Assembly (NCBI GenBank): GCA_034008185.1
Contig: CM067081.1
Span: 184,595,510 to 184,659,509 of the forward strand
DNA: 64,000 nucleotides
DNA from: Gorsachius magnificus
Lineage: Eukaryota; Chordata; Aves; Pelecaniformes; Ardeidae
Direction: 5' to 3'
A model generated the notes under the pieces. That model searched no databases. It worked only from the letters and a program-made list of their open reading frames with translations, and was not told the origin of the DNA. Every line of letters begins with the position of its first letter. The first letter of the stretch is position 1. This document shows, one piece after another, positions 34,125 to 47,400 of the stretch. Position numbers and translations under genes: made by a program.

Positions 34125-37100
34125 GTTGCAAAAAACATCTCTGGAACAAAAGATTTCCCCCTTTGAAATTTCAGTCACTGTTATGGCAACCCGTCTCAGC
34201 TATACCACTTAAGATCTATTCATTATCTGCATCCCCAACTTGTCTCTTACTGTCTGAAAGAAGAGAAAGCAGCACATTAAAACATGAAACAAATGGAGAA
34301 AAAACAAAAGCTGACAACAGTTAGTGTATAACTAAAGAGTTAAATAATTTAAGAACTTAGAAGAAAGAAAAGGCAAAAATACATATCCCATGGGAAGTAA
34401 GGCTTAAGTTAAACAGAGACGATGACATTGCAACTACTAGTACTGCTTCACTACTGGATGTGAAAAATAGAATTGTCTAAAAGAATGTTGCTTCTGTTGC
34501 ATATTTGGAAAACATAAACAGTGCTCTCATATTACATAACATTGCAATACTTCCCATTAAATCAATAATATGAAAGGATAGAAAACAGCAGTAACTTAAA
34601 TTAAACATTTGTTTTTAAATGGCAGGTTGAAGGGTTAGTAGAAAAATAAATGAAAGACATGATAGACAGCAATGTTAATAATTAAATTTGTTTCCTATCA
34701 ACTTCTGAAATGCTGAGGAAATTTCACATAAGAACATTAATGTTGTAACAATATTTAAAGGGTAAATAGGATGACCTACTTAATTACAGGCTTCCCAGGC
34801 TGACAGCGAGCATGGGCAAATATACGGGAAAGTCAGGTTCAGGTCTCAGTTACCAAAAGAAGTGAAAGGGAGAAGAACCAGAATCACCAAACAGAAGACA
34901 GAGGTCCAGGCTGTGCAGCCATGCAGTCCCCCCCCCTCCATACACACAGACACTGCAAGTCAGAGTAGTCACCAGATTTAGTGGTGATTTTGGCCTAGAT
35001 AGCACCTCTGATTCTGCAAGAACAACCAGCAATAATGCGAGCTGACAGAACACCCTCTGAAAAACTGTCCTGATGTCACTTTGGGAGATAATGCATTTGT
35101 TTGGTTAGGTCAGTACTGAGTTATACCTGAACTCCTCAAAGTATTTATGTGATCAGATACCTACTGATGTTTCAATGAAATCCTGAGAATGGCACAAAAT
35201 AAACACTATACACAACACACAGATGAACTAATAGGCTTCCAAGTCATGGTAAGGGGCCTTATTGCTGGTTCTATTTAGCATTTTTCATCAATGAAACAAG
35301 AAAGAGACTGCAAATTGCCTAAGATGAGGGAAACTAAAAATAATGGCAAAAGGACACATCTCTGATGCTAAATGTCTGGACTGTTTGACTTATTGGGTAC
35401 AAGCCAAAACATTTCAAACCAACTGTAAATGTGAATAGGAATAAATTATACCTGCTGTTTCTATACGGCAGAAAAAAGTGAAAGAAGAGCTTGGACATAG
35501 ATTTTAACAAATGTAATTGATGCTCTGACTAAAAATGGTAGTGGAATCTTGGGATCTGGGTTATTAATATGTACTTTTTGATCCTTGTCAAGCAAGTTTT
35601 ACTTTACTGAGGTGAAGTTAAGAGGTGGCTTCATCATTGTTGATAGGTTAAACCACAAAAATAAAATTTTGAGCAGAACTTAAAACATATTTCTAATTTT
35701 GCAATACTAATGGAACTTGGACAAAAAGCTGTAGGAGTACTATGGAGCCAGAACTTTAAGTGACCTTTTATATACAGTGGAACAGAACTTCAGTCCTGGA
35801 GTCAAATGATAAAGGGCTTACCCAAGGTTAAAGCAGGAGCCGCACGGGAAGTTTCGAAGATGATAGTCAGATGATAAACAAAACTTACACTTGAACCAAG
35901 TTTAGTCCAGGTAAGTGTCATTCTACTGCAAACGATCATACTGATTTTAACAGACAACCATCACACACCCAGCCTGGATAAAATTGCTGAAGAACTGTCT
36001 AATGAGGTGAACTTACACCACTAATTAAATACCTTTTAAGTGCATCTGCTGGCCATATGGATGCTCTCAGCTAACAGAACAACCAGATGTGACTTCTGTA
36101 CCAGGAAAAGAAAGGAATAATCAGCTTACAGCTACATTGATAGTTGCATATACAGGATTTGAGAAAACACAAATTAAGGAAAAGTGGAATCTGAGTCCAG
36201 CCTTCCACAGATAGTGCTTAACCGCAAGGTCCAAGTTTATTGCAATGGTAAAAGAAGATTTCAGAAAGGTAGGATTAAAGCTGGAAGACAAAAGTTCAGA
36301 AAAACAGTAAGTGGTAACAGAAGGTCTTTGTGAAAATACACTCTAATGTTGCTGAACACCAGTAAGAAAAATATAACATCACATTTTGTTTAGTATGAGC
36401 TTTATATTCTGTTTAGATTACTATCTGACAGGAAAATAATTTAAGCTTTGATGTTTTATTCAATACTAAAGAAAATTTTGATTAAAAACAACGAGGGGTA
36501 ATTTCTTATTCTCATGAAAAAACATAGGACTAAAAAATAGTCTTGTGTTTCCAAGTACCATACCTCATTATTTTCTTCCAAAGTGCAATGAACAAGCTGT
36601 ACTCTGTATAACTCCAGTATATGTATAATGTGTATAACTACACATTGCCTCCATAAAAAAAAGTCTGAAGGCTTTACTGTGTTGTCACGTAAACTCCCTG
36701 CATCTTGATCCTATTGCTATTAGAACAAAACCAGGTGTAGCGTGACATATAAATTTTGCATGTTGACAAAAGTACAGCCTTTAAACTCAAGCACAGTGTG
36801 ATAACTCAAACAATTAAATGACTTTATTTTCAAATCTCTGCATACCTGAAATTGGAGTATGTTATCTAATACAATTAAAAGGAGTCTGAGAGCTGATTGT
36901 GCACTGTCATATACAACTGACTGGACTGGGGAAACAGAAACACAGCCAGGGCAGGGAGAACTGTGAGGCACTCACTGCTGCGTTGGGTGTCTCCACAGAG
37001 CTACAGCAAACCAGACACTGCACCACAACTGAGGACCAAACCTGTGCCTGCTGAAGCAGACACATACAGGTGCCTTGTGCAAAGCCTGGCTTGTCCAAGC

Positions 37101-40100
37101 AGTGGATCAAACCCCAGGAATTCAAGTGAGCTATGCTTGCTAACGACTTCAATGTGACTGTCCAAATGGTAGCACTTGGTGAATCAGAACTATAATCTCA
37201 CTGAAAATAATCAAATGTACCAATATTAAACATGAGAGAGCTAACTATAGTCTGAAGATAATTAATAACAGAATCATATATACACTATGCCTAGAGAGTG
37301 GGCTTTTGCTGTCAGATTTTTAGTTCTGGACAAGTGATGAGAAGCCCAAGCTTTGTGACCTTTCTTTAAAGCTTATTCTCATCATATATGGGGATATGCA
37401 GTATCTATTATGCAAATAGACATTTTTTCAATGGCCAAAGAATAGCCTGTGACAAATGCTTGTTATTTTTAGCTCACACTAATGCACTGTGAAAAAGCAT
37501 AGTTATGAAAAAAAACTACAATGATAAATGTAATAATTTATTTAGCAGCTGGAAATCCTCTGAAAATGGACAGGCATTTTGAGTAAGTGCCCGAGAGAAC
37601 AATTAAGAAGGTACAGTGCGGTCAAAATGTCCTTTGTTTGTTTACTGAATTTCCTTTCATTTATAAGAAGAGCATTGAGTGCACTGTAGAATCTTCTGGA
37701 ACTAAAAGGACGTGCTGGAGACCTTCAGCTTATGCTGAGACATAGCATACATCTGGGTTTGTGTGTGCCTGTGAGAGTCTTATTCTGCTGGAAACTAAGC
37801 GCAAGGAGGTGAGCACTAACAGAGCAGTCTTAAATGCTAAAAGGGAGCAATGCAAGTACCTGAAGTTTCACTGCAAGTGTTTCTCCTACTCTTCCTCTGC
37901 ATTTCTGTCTGTTTTAACAGTAAACACTGCAGAGTAAGGATCTATGGCAGAGTTTTATTCTGTCACATATCAGAATGCTTTCTGCAAGCAATTAGTAATA
38001 AAATCCCTAACTGGCCTCACAGAGACCTTTGGGGATAAAACTTCTTATCGATATTCCTAGGCTACAAGCTAAACAGTCTTAGCAAGGCCCAGAGGCTCTG
38101 CAACACCCCAATTAAGAGAGGAAGTGATTTAGGACTTTGTGTCTTCCACATAGAGTGCAAACAATGCCTTGGCCAGAGTCACGTTTGCTTCAGTTTGTAC
38201 TAGCTGTACCTCATCAAGAGAGGAACCACCATCCTTGTAGCGATGGAAAACAAGATAAACAATTACACATAATCAGCATAGTGCTGGTGTTTCAGCTGAT
38301 AGTATTTCACAACGACTCAATGCACTCATCTAAAGTGAATATTAAAAGAAAGTGGAAATAGGTATGAAAGGAATGTTGCCCAGCATCTCTCTTTCGAGTT
38401 CACCAGGAAAATTACTGGATCCATGCTAGTGCTGCACCAGTTTATCATCCTAGATCATCTGCCACTAAAAGCTGTTCACATACTCCCTACTAGTAGAGTC
38501 CTGCCTGTACCAAAGTCAGTGAGAGAATTCTTAGTGATTTCAGTAGGGTCATGGTAACCTCCATGTAATGTTAGGAAAAAAAGAAATATAATCTCTAATT
38601 TTTGTAATATGCATTTTCACCTAATCATTGTATCTGTCTGTATCTGTATTATTTTTTAAATGTTTGCAATAACAGGAATATTTGAATGAGAAAATCTTCA
38701 AGAAAATTACTACTTTCCAGAGTACACAAAACTTCCTACCAACTCACCATATCATGCAAACTTCGAATACTGCTCTGTGCTCAGACATGACTACTGGCCA
38801 GACAAGTCACCCACCTGCAGGAGGTAATTACCAGTCTTGGCAGATAAGGTCTACTCTAAATCTAGACAGCATTGTGTTTGGTGGCTCTCTGCCAGGACTC
38901 ACTAGCTTTCTAAAAGGGGTCCTTCTACAGTCACCATGAGCTAGGCTGTCAGTATGATCATCCAAATGGGACTGAAACAGTCCCAAGCACGTTTTCTTTC
39001 TCATCAAGAAATAGCTAGCAAATCCAATGAAGTGGAACGTAGAGTAGCCCTAATTGACATGAAACAGGGAAAGGAGAGGCTGCTAAAAGACATCGAATGT
39101 ACCCAATCTCTTAAAAAATAAGTGGATATTGGAACAATTTTTCTAGACTGAGATCCAGAGGAAGGTTTTACATGAACACAAACAGCAGCTCATGTTTGCC
39201 TTGGAGTTTTTTCCTATACAAGATGTTAATTTTTAATATAAGTGTTATTTAAGTGGAACTTCTACTTGGTGGCAAGAAGACTTCATTCCTGCTGAATGAG
39301 GATAACAATATGGCTTTGGTTACTGCTTTGTCATCATCTTTGATCTGGGCTACAGCAGTGTAATACACCTTGCTATAAATAATTAGTACATCTCTTTAGC
39401 CACTCACCCTGCTGGGGCAGATCACGTCTTGCTTCTGTGTTCTGTGCAGTTGTCCCACAGAATCCAATAATATTTAAAATCTTGGTATTTATGGTCAGCC
39501 ATGTGATGGTCTGGGAAGAAGTCACACATGCACTAGTTTAGTTTTGATAGCTTAAAATGAAAATTGTGACTTATAAATCTATTCCAAAGGCCTAAGGGAG
39601 CTGTCCCAGTCTTTACAAAGTTTTTCTTCCTTGCTTTGACCCAAGAATCACTTTGAACATAATGTAAGATGATTCCTAGAAAGATCTTGCGCTCTCTACG
39701 CACAAGGAAACTTCTTGGAACTTGCCATCAATAACTGACAAAGCAAACATAAGTTTTAAATAATTAAAATAATTTTTCCCAATGGAGAGAAAAGGCAAAA
39801 TTGAGAACCACAGAGGTACCAGTCATACTGTTTAATGCACTTTGGAAATGCATTCAAATAACACACCATGGAGGCAGAAGAGAAAATCTCAAAAGAGTGT
39901 CTGAAAGGGGCACTTCTATTTTGCACAATGATTTTGCAGTGGCATTTACGTGTTAGTTAATCACTACAATTAGGGTAAGTATATGACAGAACAAACAACA
40001 TTTGATAAATTTTGTCATTTAAAAATCCCTGAGAGCATGAAACAATTTGACCATCAAATTGCCCATTATGCTGTGCATAGAAAATGTAGAGATGCCACAT

Positions 40101-43100
40101 CTAGTGTCTATCTGCAGATTTACCAGATCAGAATAAGGGTTAGAAATGGACAAAGATATCAACAAACCATATTCAGAACCAACTCCTTAACAATGTCTGG
40201 AAGCGCTTAACAGAACAGAAAGATGTAAAAAATATGGGAATTCCCACCAATTGTGCTCTGTTCAGTTTATTTCATGGGACATTTGCTTCTTATTATCAAA
40301 GCATACCAAAACATGACAAGAATCAGTTGTCTACAACTTTTAGGACAGCAAAACCTATTGCTGCAAATCTGTTTTTGTCTATGGCAGTGGGTAGGAAAAC
40401 CCCAGTACCTCAAACTTGGCTATCTACTATACTGTAATTCAGTTTAAAATAGTTGTCTATCTAGCATGTTCCTGGCCACCCACAGACAACGCCTACTGCG
40501 TCAGCTATTTAAGCAGCCATAAAGAAAAGTCCCTCAGATTATGAATATTAAGAGACAGGAGTTAGATGGTTTATTTGCTCATTTATGAGAAATGAACAGA
40601 AATACCTCAGGCCATAAAGAAATTAAAAGATATATTCATACTGCTATAAAGACTTACTGATGAACATAAAATGAGAGCTGTCCATACTGTAATAAAAAAC
40701 ACTTGTTATAATGGCAAAAGTGAGGAGTTCTTATAGCAATACTTCTTAATAGCAGACTACCCATAATCTCTAGCCATCACAAAGAAATACCATTTTATTT
40801 GACTTAAACATAGTGTGTTGGTTGATTAGCGCTACACATACTGAGACTTACAAACAGGTAATGCTGGCATGCTCAGAAATCAAAGTCCATTTTGCTAGGA
40901 ACACCTTTCACACATATCCTCAAAGTTACAAGAAAATCTGACTCTAGGAGTGGTGTGATTTCTAATCTCTTTGTTTAGCTACCTATGGGTGTATGGGAAT
41001 GGAGATTACTGGACGCAGAGTTGAAGAAATGAAGTTTTCGCATAATTCTGCAGGAAGTAGTTGATATTCCTTCTTATTTTACATTGAAGAAAGTTCATCT
41101 TGCTGATGGACTAACTCTCTAATACTATAATTATATGGTTATTTTTGAAGAACATGTTGATAGGGGGGAAAAATAATCTAAACTGAAGCTTTGAAGAGTG
41201 TCAGGATATAGATCTACAGGCAATGGAGCTCCACAGCAAGAAAATGAAGTTGTAATATTGCCCAGTAAAAAGGTTTTCACTCTTCAGCTGTTGGAAGTGT
41301 GTTTAGTGCTTGAAGTGCTACCTCAAGATATGTATGGACCGCAGTAATAAAAACTGTGTGTAAAAAAAATATGTGCATTTCCATTGTCAGGTGGACAATC
41401 ACAGTCAAACCTGGAACAGCCCTTCCTGGCAACATCACAACAGAAGAAAATGTTTGCACACCATTACGGAACTATGAACACAATTAACTGAGGATTCCAC
41501 AGAGATTATAACCACAGCATTTAATAAACTAGCATGAATGAATAGACTATTGTTAAATCAATAAAGAAGTAAATGTATAGGCAAAGAAAATAAAGATGCT
41601 GAAAATGAAAACAAGACCCAGAATTCACATAGGAAATGCTGTATCAAGGTCTACTAAAATTATTTCCTTTTTTAAAATGTCATTTATTATTCAGTTAAAA
41701 GAATCTTATTAAAATTAGGGAAATTGCAATATGCTCTCTCTACCAAAACAGCCTTAATTAGATACAAACCCTAATATATACTGGAAAAAATTAATTCAAG
41801 TCCAGGAAGAAAATAAAACTAATAAAGAGAAAAAACTTACTTAATGCATATGCTAACAAATAACCCCCCCTACTCTTATCCTGACATTCTTATTATTTGG
41901 ATAGGACTTCAATAATCAAAAACATTTTAGTAAGACTCTGAAGCACTCTAAAATTCAGACGTTTAGGCACCTTCAGCAGACATAAAAACTCTACTTGCTT
42001 GTGCTTGTTTCTGTGCAACGTCCCTTTGTCAAACATGAGACACTGTAATATAGGAAAATATTTGTGATACTGAGATTTAAAAAAAATACTTTAGACTTTC
42101 AGTTGGTCTTTCTGTCAAAAAGGTGCTATGAAAAGCCAATGTGTACCAGCCTTGTTTCAAATGAGCAGATATTAAGATCCCACTTCTGTACTTTAGAAGC
42201 CCCCTGACAGATTGGTGGGAATTGATGTGATGTGATGTCAGATAGTCAAGGTGATCTCAGTATGGTGACAGACATTATAGTCTCATACCACTCTGATATT
42301 TCCAGTCTAAGCACAAGTTTTCACTGAAAGCACAGTTCCACAGTCTTAGCTACGCATCCCTGTTACCACATTGTGCCTATAGTAGTGCCCCTGGGGACAC
42401 ATGACTAACTGGATCAAGGAACTGACCTGTCTTTTCAGGACATTTGTCTATTGAGGAAAACTTCCATTTCCTTTGTAAATTTTCAGGCAAACCCATCCTT
42501 TACAAACACTAACACCAAGATGGGGGGGGAACCAAGAACATAGGACCCGTGGCAGACTTAAGCTCAAATGCTTTAAAGTAATTGCGATAGCACCGCACCT
42601 TTGGTTGCCACTCTGGCTGGATCCCTAGCACTCCTTTCCTCTTGGAAAAGCTCTTCTCCAAGAGTTCCTTTATTTTTTTATAGCCTCTGTGCCCCTGGAG
42701 TCTTAGAACAGAGGAATTAGAGCTGACCTCTGGGTACCTGGAAAGCACCTCCTGTCTCTCACTTCTTGGTTTCACATGAAGTCTTTTCCCCTGTCTCTTT
42801 CAGCCTCCTTGCCAGAAGAAAGACCAACGGCAGCTTCTCTGTCTCCCTGGCTGCTGCAGTCCTCACAGTTAGTCCCAGTTCACTATTTAGTGACGTGTCT
42901 CCATAGTGACTCTGCATTTGCCGGACTAGCATTACACAGCACAGCTCACATACTACAGTTCCAGGGCTATTTCACATTTCCCAAATAGGACACTAAATCC
43001 CTCGCCTGATGTCGTTAAACTGGGGATCTGACAAAGCGCAGGCACCCACATCTATCAACACAGCTGACTTCAGAAGTTCCTGAACTGCAGTGCTCTGGAG

Positions 43101-44049
43101 GCTGGGAAGATGAGCCAGGCAAGGATTACCATGCCTTACTCTTCTGTTCTTGCCTGGTCCACTGGGCTAGATATTTGGCGTGCCCTGTTACAGCATTTCT
43201 TATGTTCTCAGGCTAAATAGTGACCCATAAACCCCGTGCTAACTCCCAGGAATCTGAAAGAATCGTCAGCATCAGGACATTACATTAAGTGCCCACAGCC
43301 TTGTTACAGCTACAATTTCCTGCACATTTCGCCTGTGTAGTCTAATCCAGACCACAGCACAGGTTAAAAATGCTGACTATAGGACACAAAAAAAACACTT
43401 TTAAAGAAGAGATAGTAGCCATCTTGATGTTGTTAGAGGACGGTGCTTCTCAGTCTATAGACCGATGTGCCTGTGAAAGACAGCTAGCAAAAGCAAACCT
43501 ACCTTCAAAGCGCGCTTAAATTCATGACGCGGGACTCTCCTGCACTGGGAACTTTAAAAGAAAAAGCTTAGGGAAATTTTATCAACATAGGTTGAAAAGG
43601 TGTAAAAGCTTTTAGGCGTATGGATAGGCCACTCACTGAGAAGCAGGTACTCCCTTTCTCTGCCTGGATCCATGCCTTCCCAACACAGACAAGCATCTCA
43701 ACCGCAAGATCCATGCTGAAAGAGAAGAAATTGTCGCTATTTCTGTTGATGCCATGCCACCAAGTAGCAAATAATGCAAAATTAAGAGAAAGACTGCCTT
43801 GTCAAGGGGCAAGGGCTTGAACTGAAAGAGCTGTGGTTCTAGGCTCTGCCCCCCGATTTCTGGGCTCTTTATCAGGTGATTTTTAAAGCAAAATTCACAG
43901 TACATGCAAGCAGCCTGGTGTCCTACCTGGTGGCTCCTTCCCTGCCACCCCAAGCATGAGTGGGAGGTCTCCAGGACAGACTCCTAGAGATCAGCTACAT
44001 TCACCTCAGTTATTTTTCAGTACTTTGGCCAACAAGCAACCCTGTGGGG
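34125..44049. other. Intergenic sequence between TMEM117 and TWF1
   Basis: Ten kilobases without a coding gene that I can support. The reading frames are short and random. I saw no CR1 tail or LTR in this part. A short pyrimidine-rich stretch near 42,640-42,860 carries the longest frames (88 and 70 codons) but shows no domain. Confidence 0.5.
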
Positions 44050-44391
44050 CACTTGTCCCTTTCCGCCAGGGAGGATGCCGGCAGGCGCAGGACCGGCTCC
44101 AGGCCCTACCCCGCTGCAGGTCGCGCCGCACACTCTGGGACGGCAGGCGAAGGGGCAACAGGAGAGGAGGGAGCGGGAGAGGACAGGGTTGCACCGCGTC
44201 CCCCTTTTAAAGCACCCAGAGGAACCGTATGGGGGCGCCGCGGGGGAAGCGGGCACAGGGGAGGCGCCGGGCGGGCCCGGCGGGGGCTGTGCCGTAGGGG
44301 GCAGCAGCGCGGCGGCCGCTGCCGGGCCCCCCGGCCCGGCGAGGCCCGGCAGGCGCCGCGCTCCCTCCCGGCCGCTGAGTGGCGGCGGCGC

Positions 44392-44399
44392 GTCACGTG
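44392..44399 (+). promoter_or_regulatory. GTCACGTG motif upstream of TWF1
   Basis: A CACGTG E-box extended to GTCACGTG, 72 bases before the start codon. USF and MiT/TFE proteins bind such sites; binding here is an inference. Confidence 0.45.
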
Positions 44400-44408
44400 T
44401 GGGCGGCC

Positions 44409-44428
44409 GGGCCGGGCCGGGCCGGGCC
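44409..44428. repeat. (GGGCC)4 tandem repeat
   Basis: Four exact pentamers in the TWF1 promoter or 5' UTR region. Confidence 0.9.
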
Positions 44429-44470
44429 GCGGCAGAGTGCGCTGCCCCGGGCGCGGCGCGGCGGTGCGAC

Positions 44471-44495
44471 ATGTCCCACCAGACCGGTATCCAAG
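44471..44495 (+). CDS. TWF1: TWF1 coding exon 1
   Basis: Encodes MSHQTGIQ plus one base of codon 9. The donor is GTACCC, weak after +4 but the only one that keeps the frame with exon 2. Confidence 0.9.
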
Positions 44496-47400
44496 GTACC
44501 CGCGCGGCTTCCCCCCCGCCACAGCGCCGGCCGCCGCCTCCGCCCCGCGGTGCCCCCCTGCCCCTCAGGACAGCGGGGCCCCGCTTCCCGTCGCTCCCCT
44601 TGCCAGCCGGGCGGGAGGCGGGCGCAGCGCCTTTCCCCGCGGGTCGGGTCGGGGCGCGGGAGGAGGCGGCGGTTGTGGCCGTTTAACGGGCCGTTCCCGG
44701 CGGGATTTTCTCCCCCGCCGCGCTCTTTGTTCGCTGCTGGAGGAGCCCGTCCTTCCCGCCGCGGGATGGCGGGGGAGGCGAGCGGAGCGGGGGGTACAGT
44801 GCCGCTGGCGTCGGCCCCGGGCGGCTGCCGCTCCTCTGCGTCGAGCCCAGAGCTTCGTCCCCAGTCGGGGCGAAGACGTGCAGGGTCTATCCCCGCGGCT
44901 AACCGCGCCGGTCCGCCCTAGAGCGCGGGCTGTCCTGCTGCGGCGGGTGACCGGTGAGGGGGCAGCCGGCGCCCGGGGCTGCGGCGGCTCCCCGGGCACC
45001 TCCCGCAGCTCCGGCCCCTCCCGGCTGTCGGAGAAGCTGTCGCCTGCTCGGTGTCGCCGCAGCGGGCTGGGGTGGGCTGGACAGCACGGGAAATGCCGCG
45101 GGTCGCTGCCGGGCCTGTTGTAGCGGGAGCCCTGAGGAGAACCAGGAGCCCCGGAGTAGGGAGGCCCGCCAAAAAAACCCATCGCTGGAGGCCACGAAGG
45201 GGGGAAAAGTGTGGGGGAACCTTTTTCCCCCCGTTTTTCCAGGCTTTGGAGGGTGCGAGGAGCAATTGGAAGAAGACAGCCTATTGTTTCTCAGTATTGG
45301 CGGGTTCCCCGTCCGAATCACAGAATTGCTAAGCAGGGATTATACTGCAGGATTATGAGGGGCTGGGGTTTTTACCATCTCGATTTCTGCATTCTGCGTG
45401 TTGGGTGACTAGTACTGTGTACTTTGCCTGCTCTCCCATATTTATTGTTGAAGGTGACTTTTGTCCCAGCCACGGCAGCTCTTAACTGCTCTTCTGTTCC
45501 CTTTTTTGTCCGTTGTCCACATTCGGTCTGCACCCTTTCGCCTCTATTCTTCTCTTTTCCCTGCACGCCAGTCTTTGCTCTGTTTTGCTGCTTCTGTGTT
45601 TTAAGTTCTTCACCCCTTCTCAGGCTAGAGGTGCATCTGGGATAGCTTTTTTTCAGGCTGGGGAAAACTGTTAGAGTGGCTCTTCATTCCCTTGTTCTCT
45701 CCCCTGGCAATGCTGGAGAGAGGAACAGAAGAATATCCTGTTGCTTACCACACGCAAGAAGAGTGGCTAAGCCTCTTCTGCTGCTCTCCTTCATGTCTTT
45801 GAGAATCTTTTGTCCTCTGAGGAGGGCTGTAGAGAACTCGGCAGCTTTCCTGCACAGATCCCGCCTCGGCAGGCACTAATCGGGCGTTCTGTTTGCAGCA
45901 AAGCGTCCGCTTCTGCAATTTGGAAGAGGCATAGCACTTGTTTGTGCCGTTGCTGGCTTTAGCTACAAACAGGCTACTGTCACTCATACACAATTGCAAG
46001 ATTTGACAGCATGGGCTGCTCTTTTCTGGAAACAGAAATGAAGTCATGGGGACAGTGAAATGTACCAGGCACTTGCTAAAAGGACTGGACTTTCAAACAG
46101 GCCAGTGCAAATAAATGGTGTAGAAAGTTGCAGAATGCATGGAGCTGTGGGAAAATACACTAGAGTATCTTCTCAGTCTTCTAAATAGCCTTTAAACAGT
46201 ATTCCTTGTAAAATAATTGTGAAATAACCACAAATTTTAATTCTGTAGCTCTCTGCTATGCCGAAAATAATATCACTGTTGTGAGTTTTAAAGCCTTTGT
46301 GGAAAAAAAAAAAAGTGTAGATCACTGAGATCTACACTTTGAGATGGTTTCTCAAACGTCTTGTCTCAAAATGTTACTTCAGGAGCTGTCAGAGGTCTGG
46401 TATTGGTGCAGGGACTTCTGTATTTCGGTCTTGTTTTTGTGTGTAGGGTTGAAATGCAAGAATAAAGAACAAAAAGATAATAGACAAGAAGAGGACAAAA
46501 AGAAGTCCTGGGGGAACCGGAAGGTCTAGAAAGTGGTGCAGTGTTTGTCTGCTGAATGGAATGATGAGGATTGGCAGAGACAATTAGAAAAGCTGGCAGC
46601 AAATTACAGTCAAGGTCTGCGCTGATTAGTGGGAAGGTGTTAACTGGGATAAGCTGGGGTTGGACTTGGTAACCCGATGCAGTTCAGTTTGTTTAACACC
46701 CCCTTCCCCTCCCACACCGTTTTGGAATTTCAGAATGGTCCTGGACATCACTTCGATGGGCATAAATTTAAAATGTTTTGAGTATGGGCAGTAGTGTTGC
46801 TGGATATCGTCTGTTCAGTTGGCCTCAACCGGAACTATAAATAATCCTTTTTATTTGTTTCCTGGTTTGATGTTTGGTTTGCTGGTGCTATGCTGTATAC
46901 TGTGGGATTACTTGAAGGACCGGCTTGCAGTAAATGTTCTTCAATAAATGCTGTACAACTCCATCTCTGTGGTATAATTAAACCGATTTGCACTCAGATT
47001 ATTTAGGAGAGCAGTTGAGATAAGAATGATCCAACCTAAATGATGTATGACTCAAGCACAGTTCTTCAGTGTGCTTAGGGAAGTAAGTCTGTCATGTTTG
47101 TGGTGCAGTGTCAATGTGAATTATGGACTTAATAATATTTTTAGTTATTTCTTTGCAAATTCGTTAGAAAGGTATCCTGTTGCAGTAGATCGGGGTTTTA
47201 ACAATCATCAAGATACATGTGAGGAGATAAGGTGATAGGAAAGATGAGCAATGGGTGGCAGCCTTCACTGGTACTCTTCCAAGAGGTGTCTTCAGGAAAG
47301 ACCAGCACTTTTGCCAGACGAGCTCTAACATTTTCCTGGCAGGCGTAAAGTTTCTGTCTGAAACTTTGTACTAAGCCTGCAGACTTCAGGAAGCTACTGT

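Larger units (their letters stand above)
44050..45150 (+). promoter_or_regulatory. TWF1: CpG island promoter of TWF1
   Basis: About 1.1 kb of dense CpG and high G+C spans the first coding exon, with no TATA box. Directly upstream of the start codon are a GTCACGTG E-box-type site (44,392-44,399) and four exact copies of GGGCC (44,409-44,428). The transcription start is probably 44,350-44,460. Large open frames on both strands here are a composition effect. Confidence 0.85.

Noticed and set aside
43960..45123. A 387-codon frame and several others over the TWF1 CpG island
   Set aside because: They come from high G+C with few stop codons, overlap on both strands, and conflict with the confirmed TWF1 exon 1 and its donor at 44,495.
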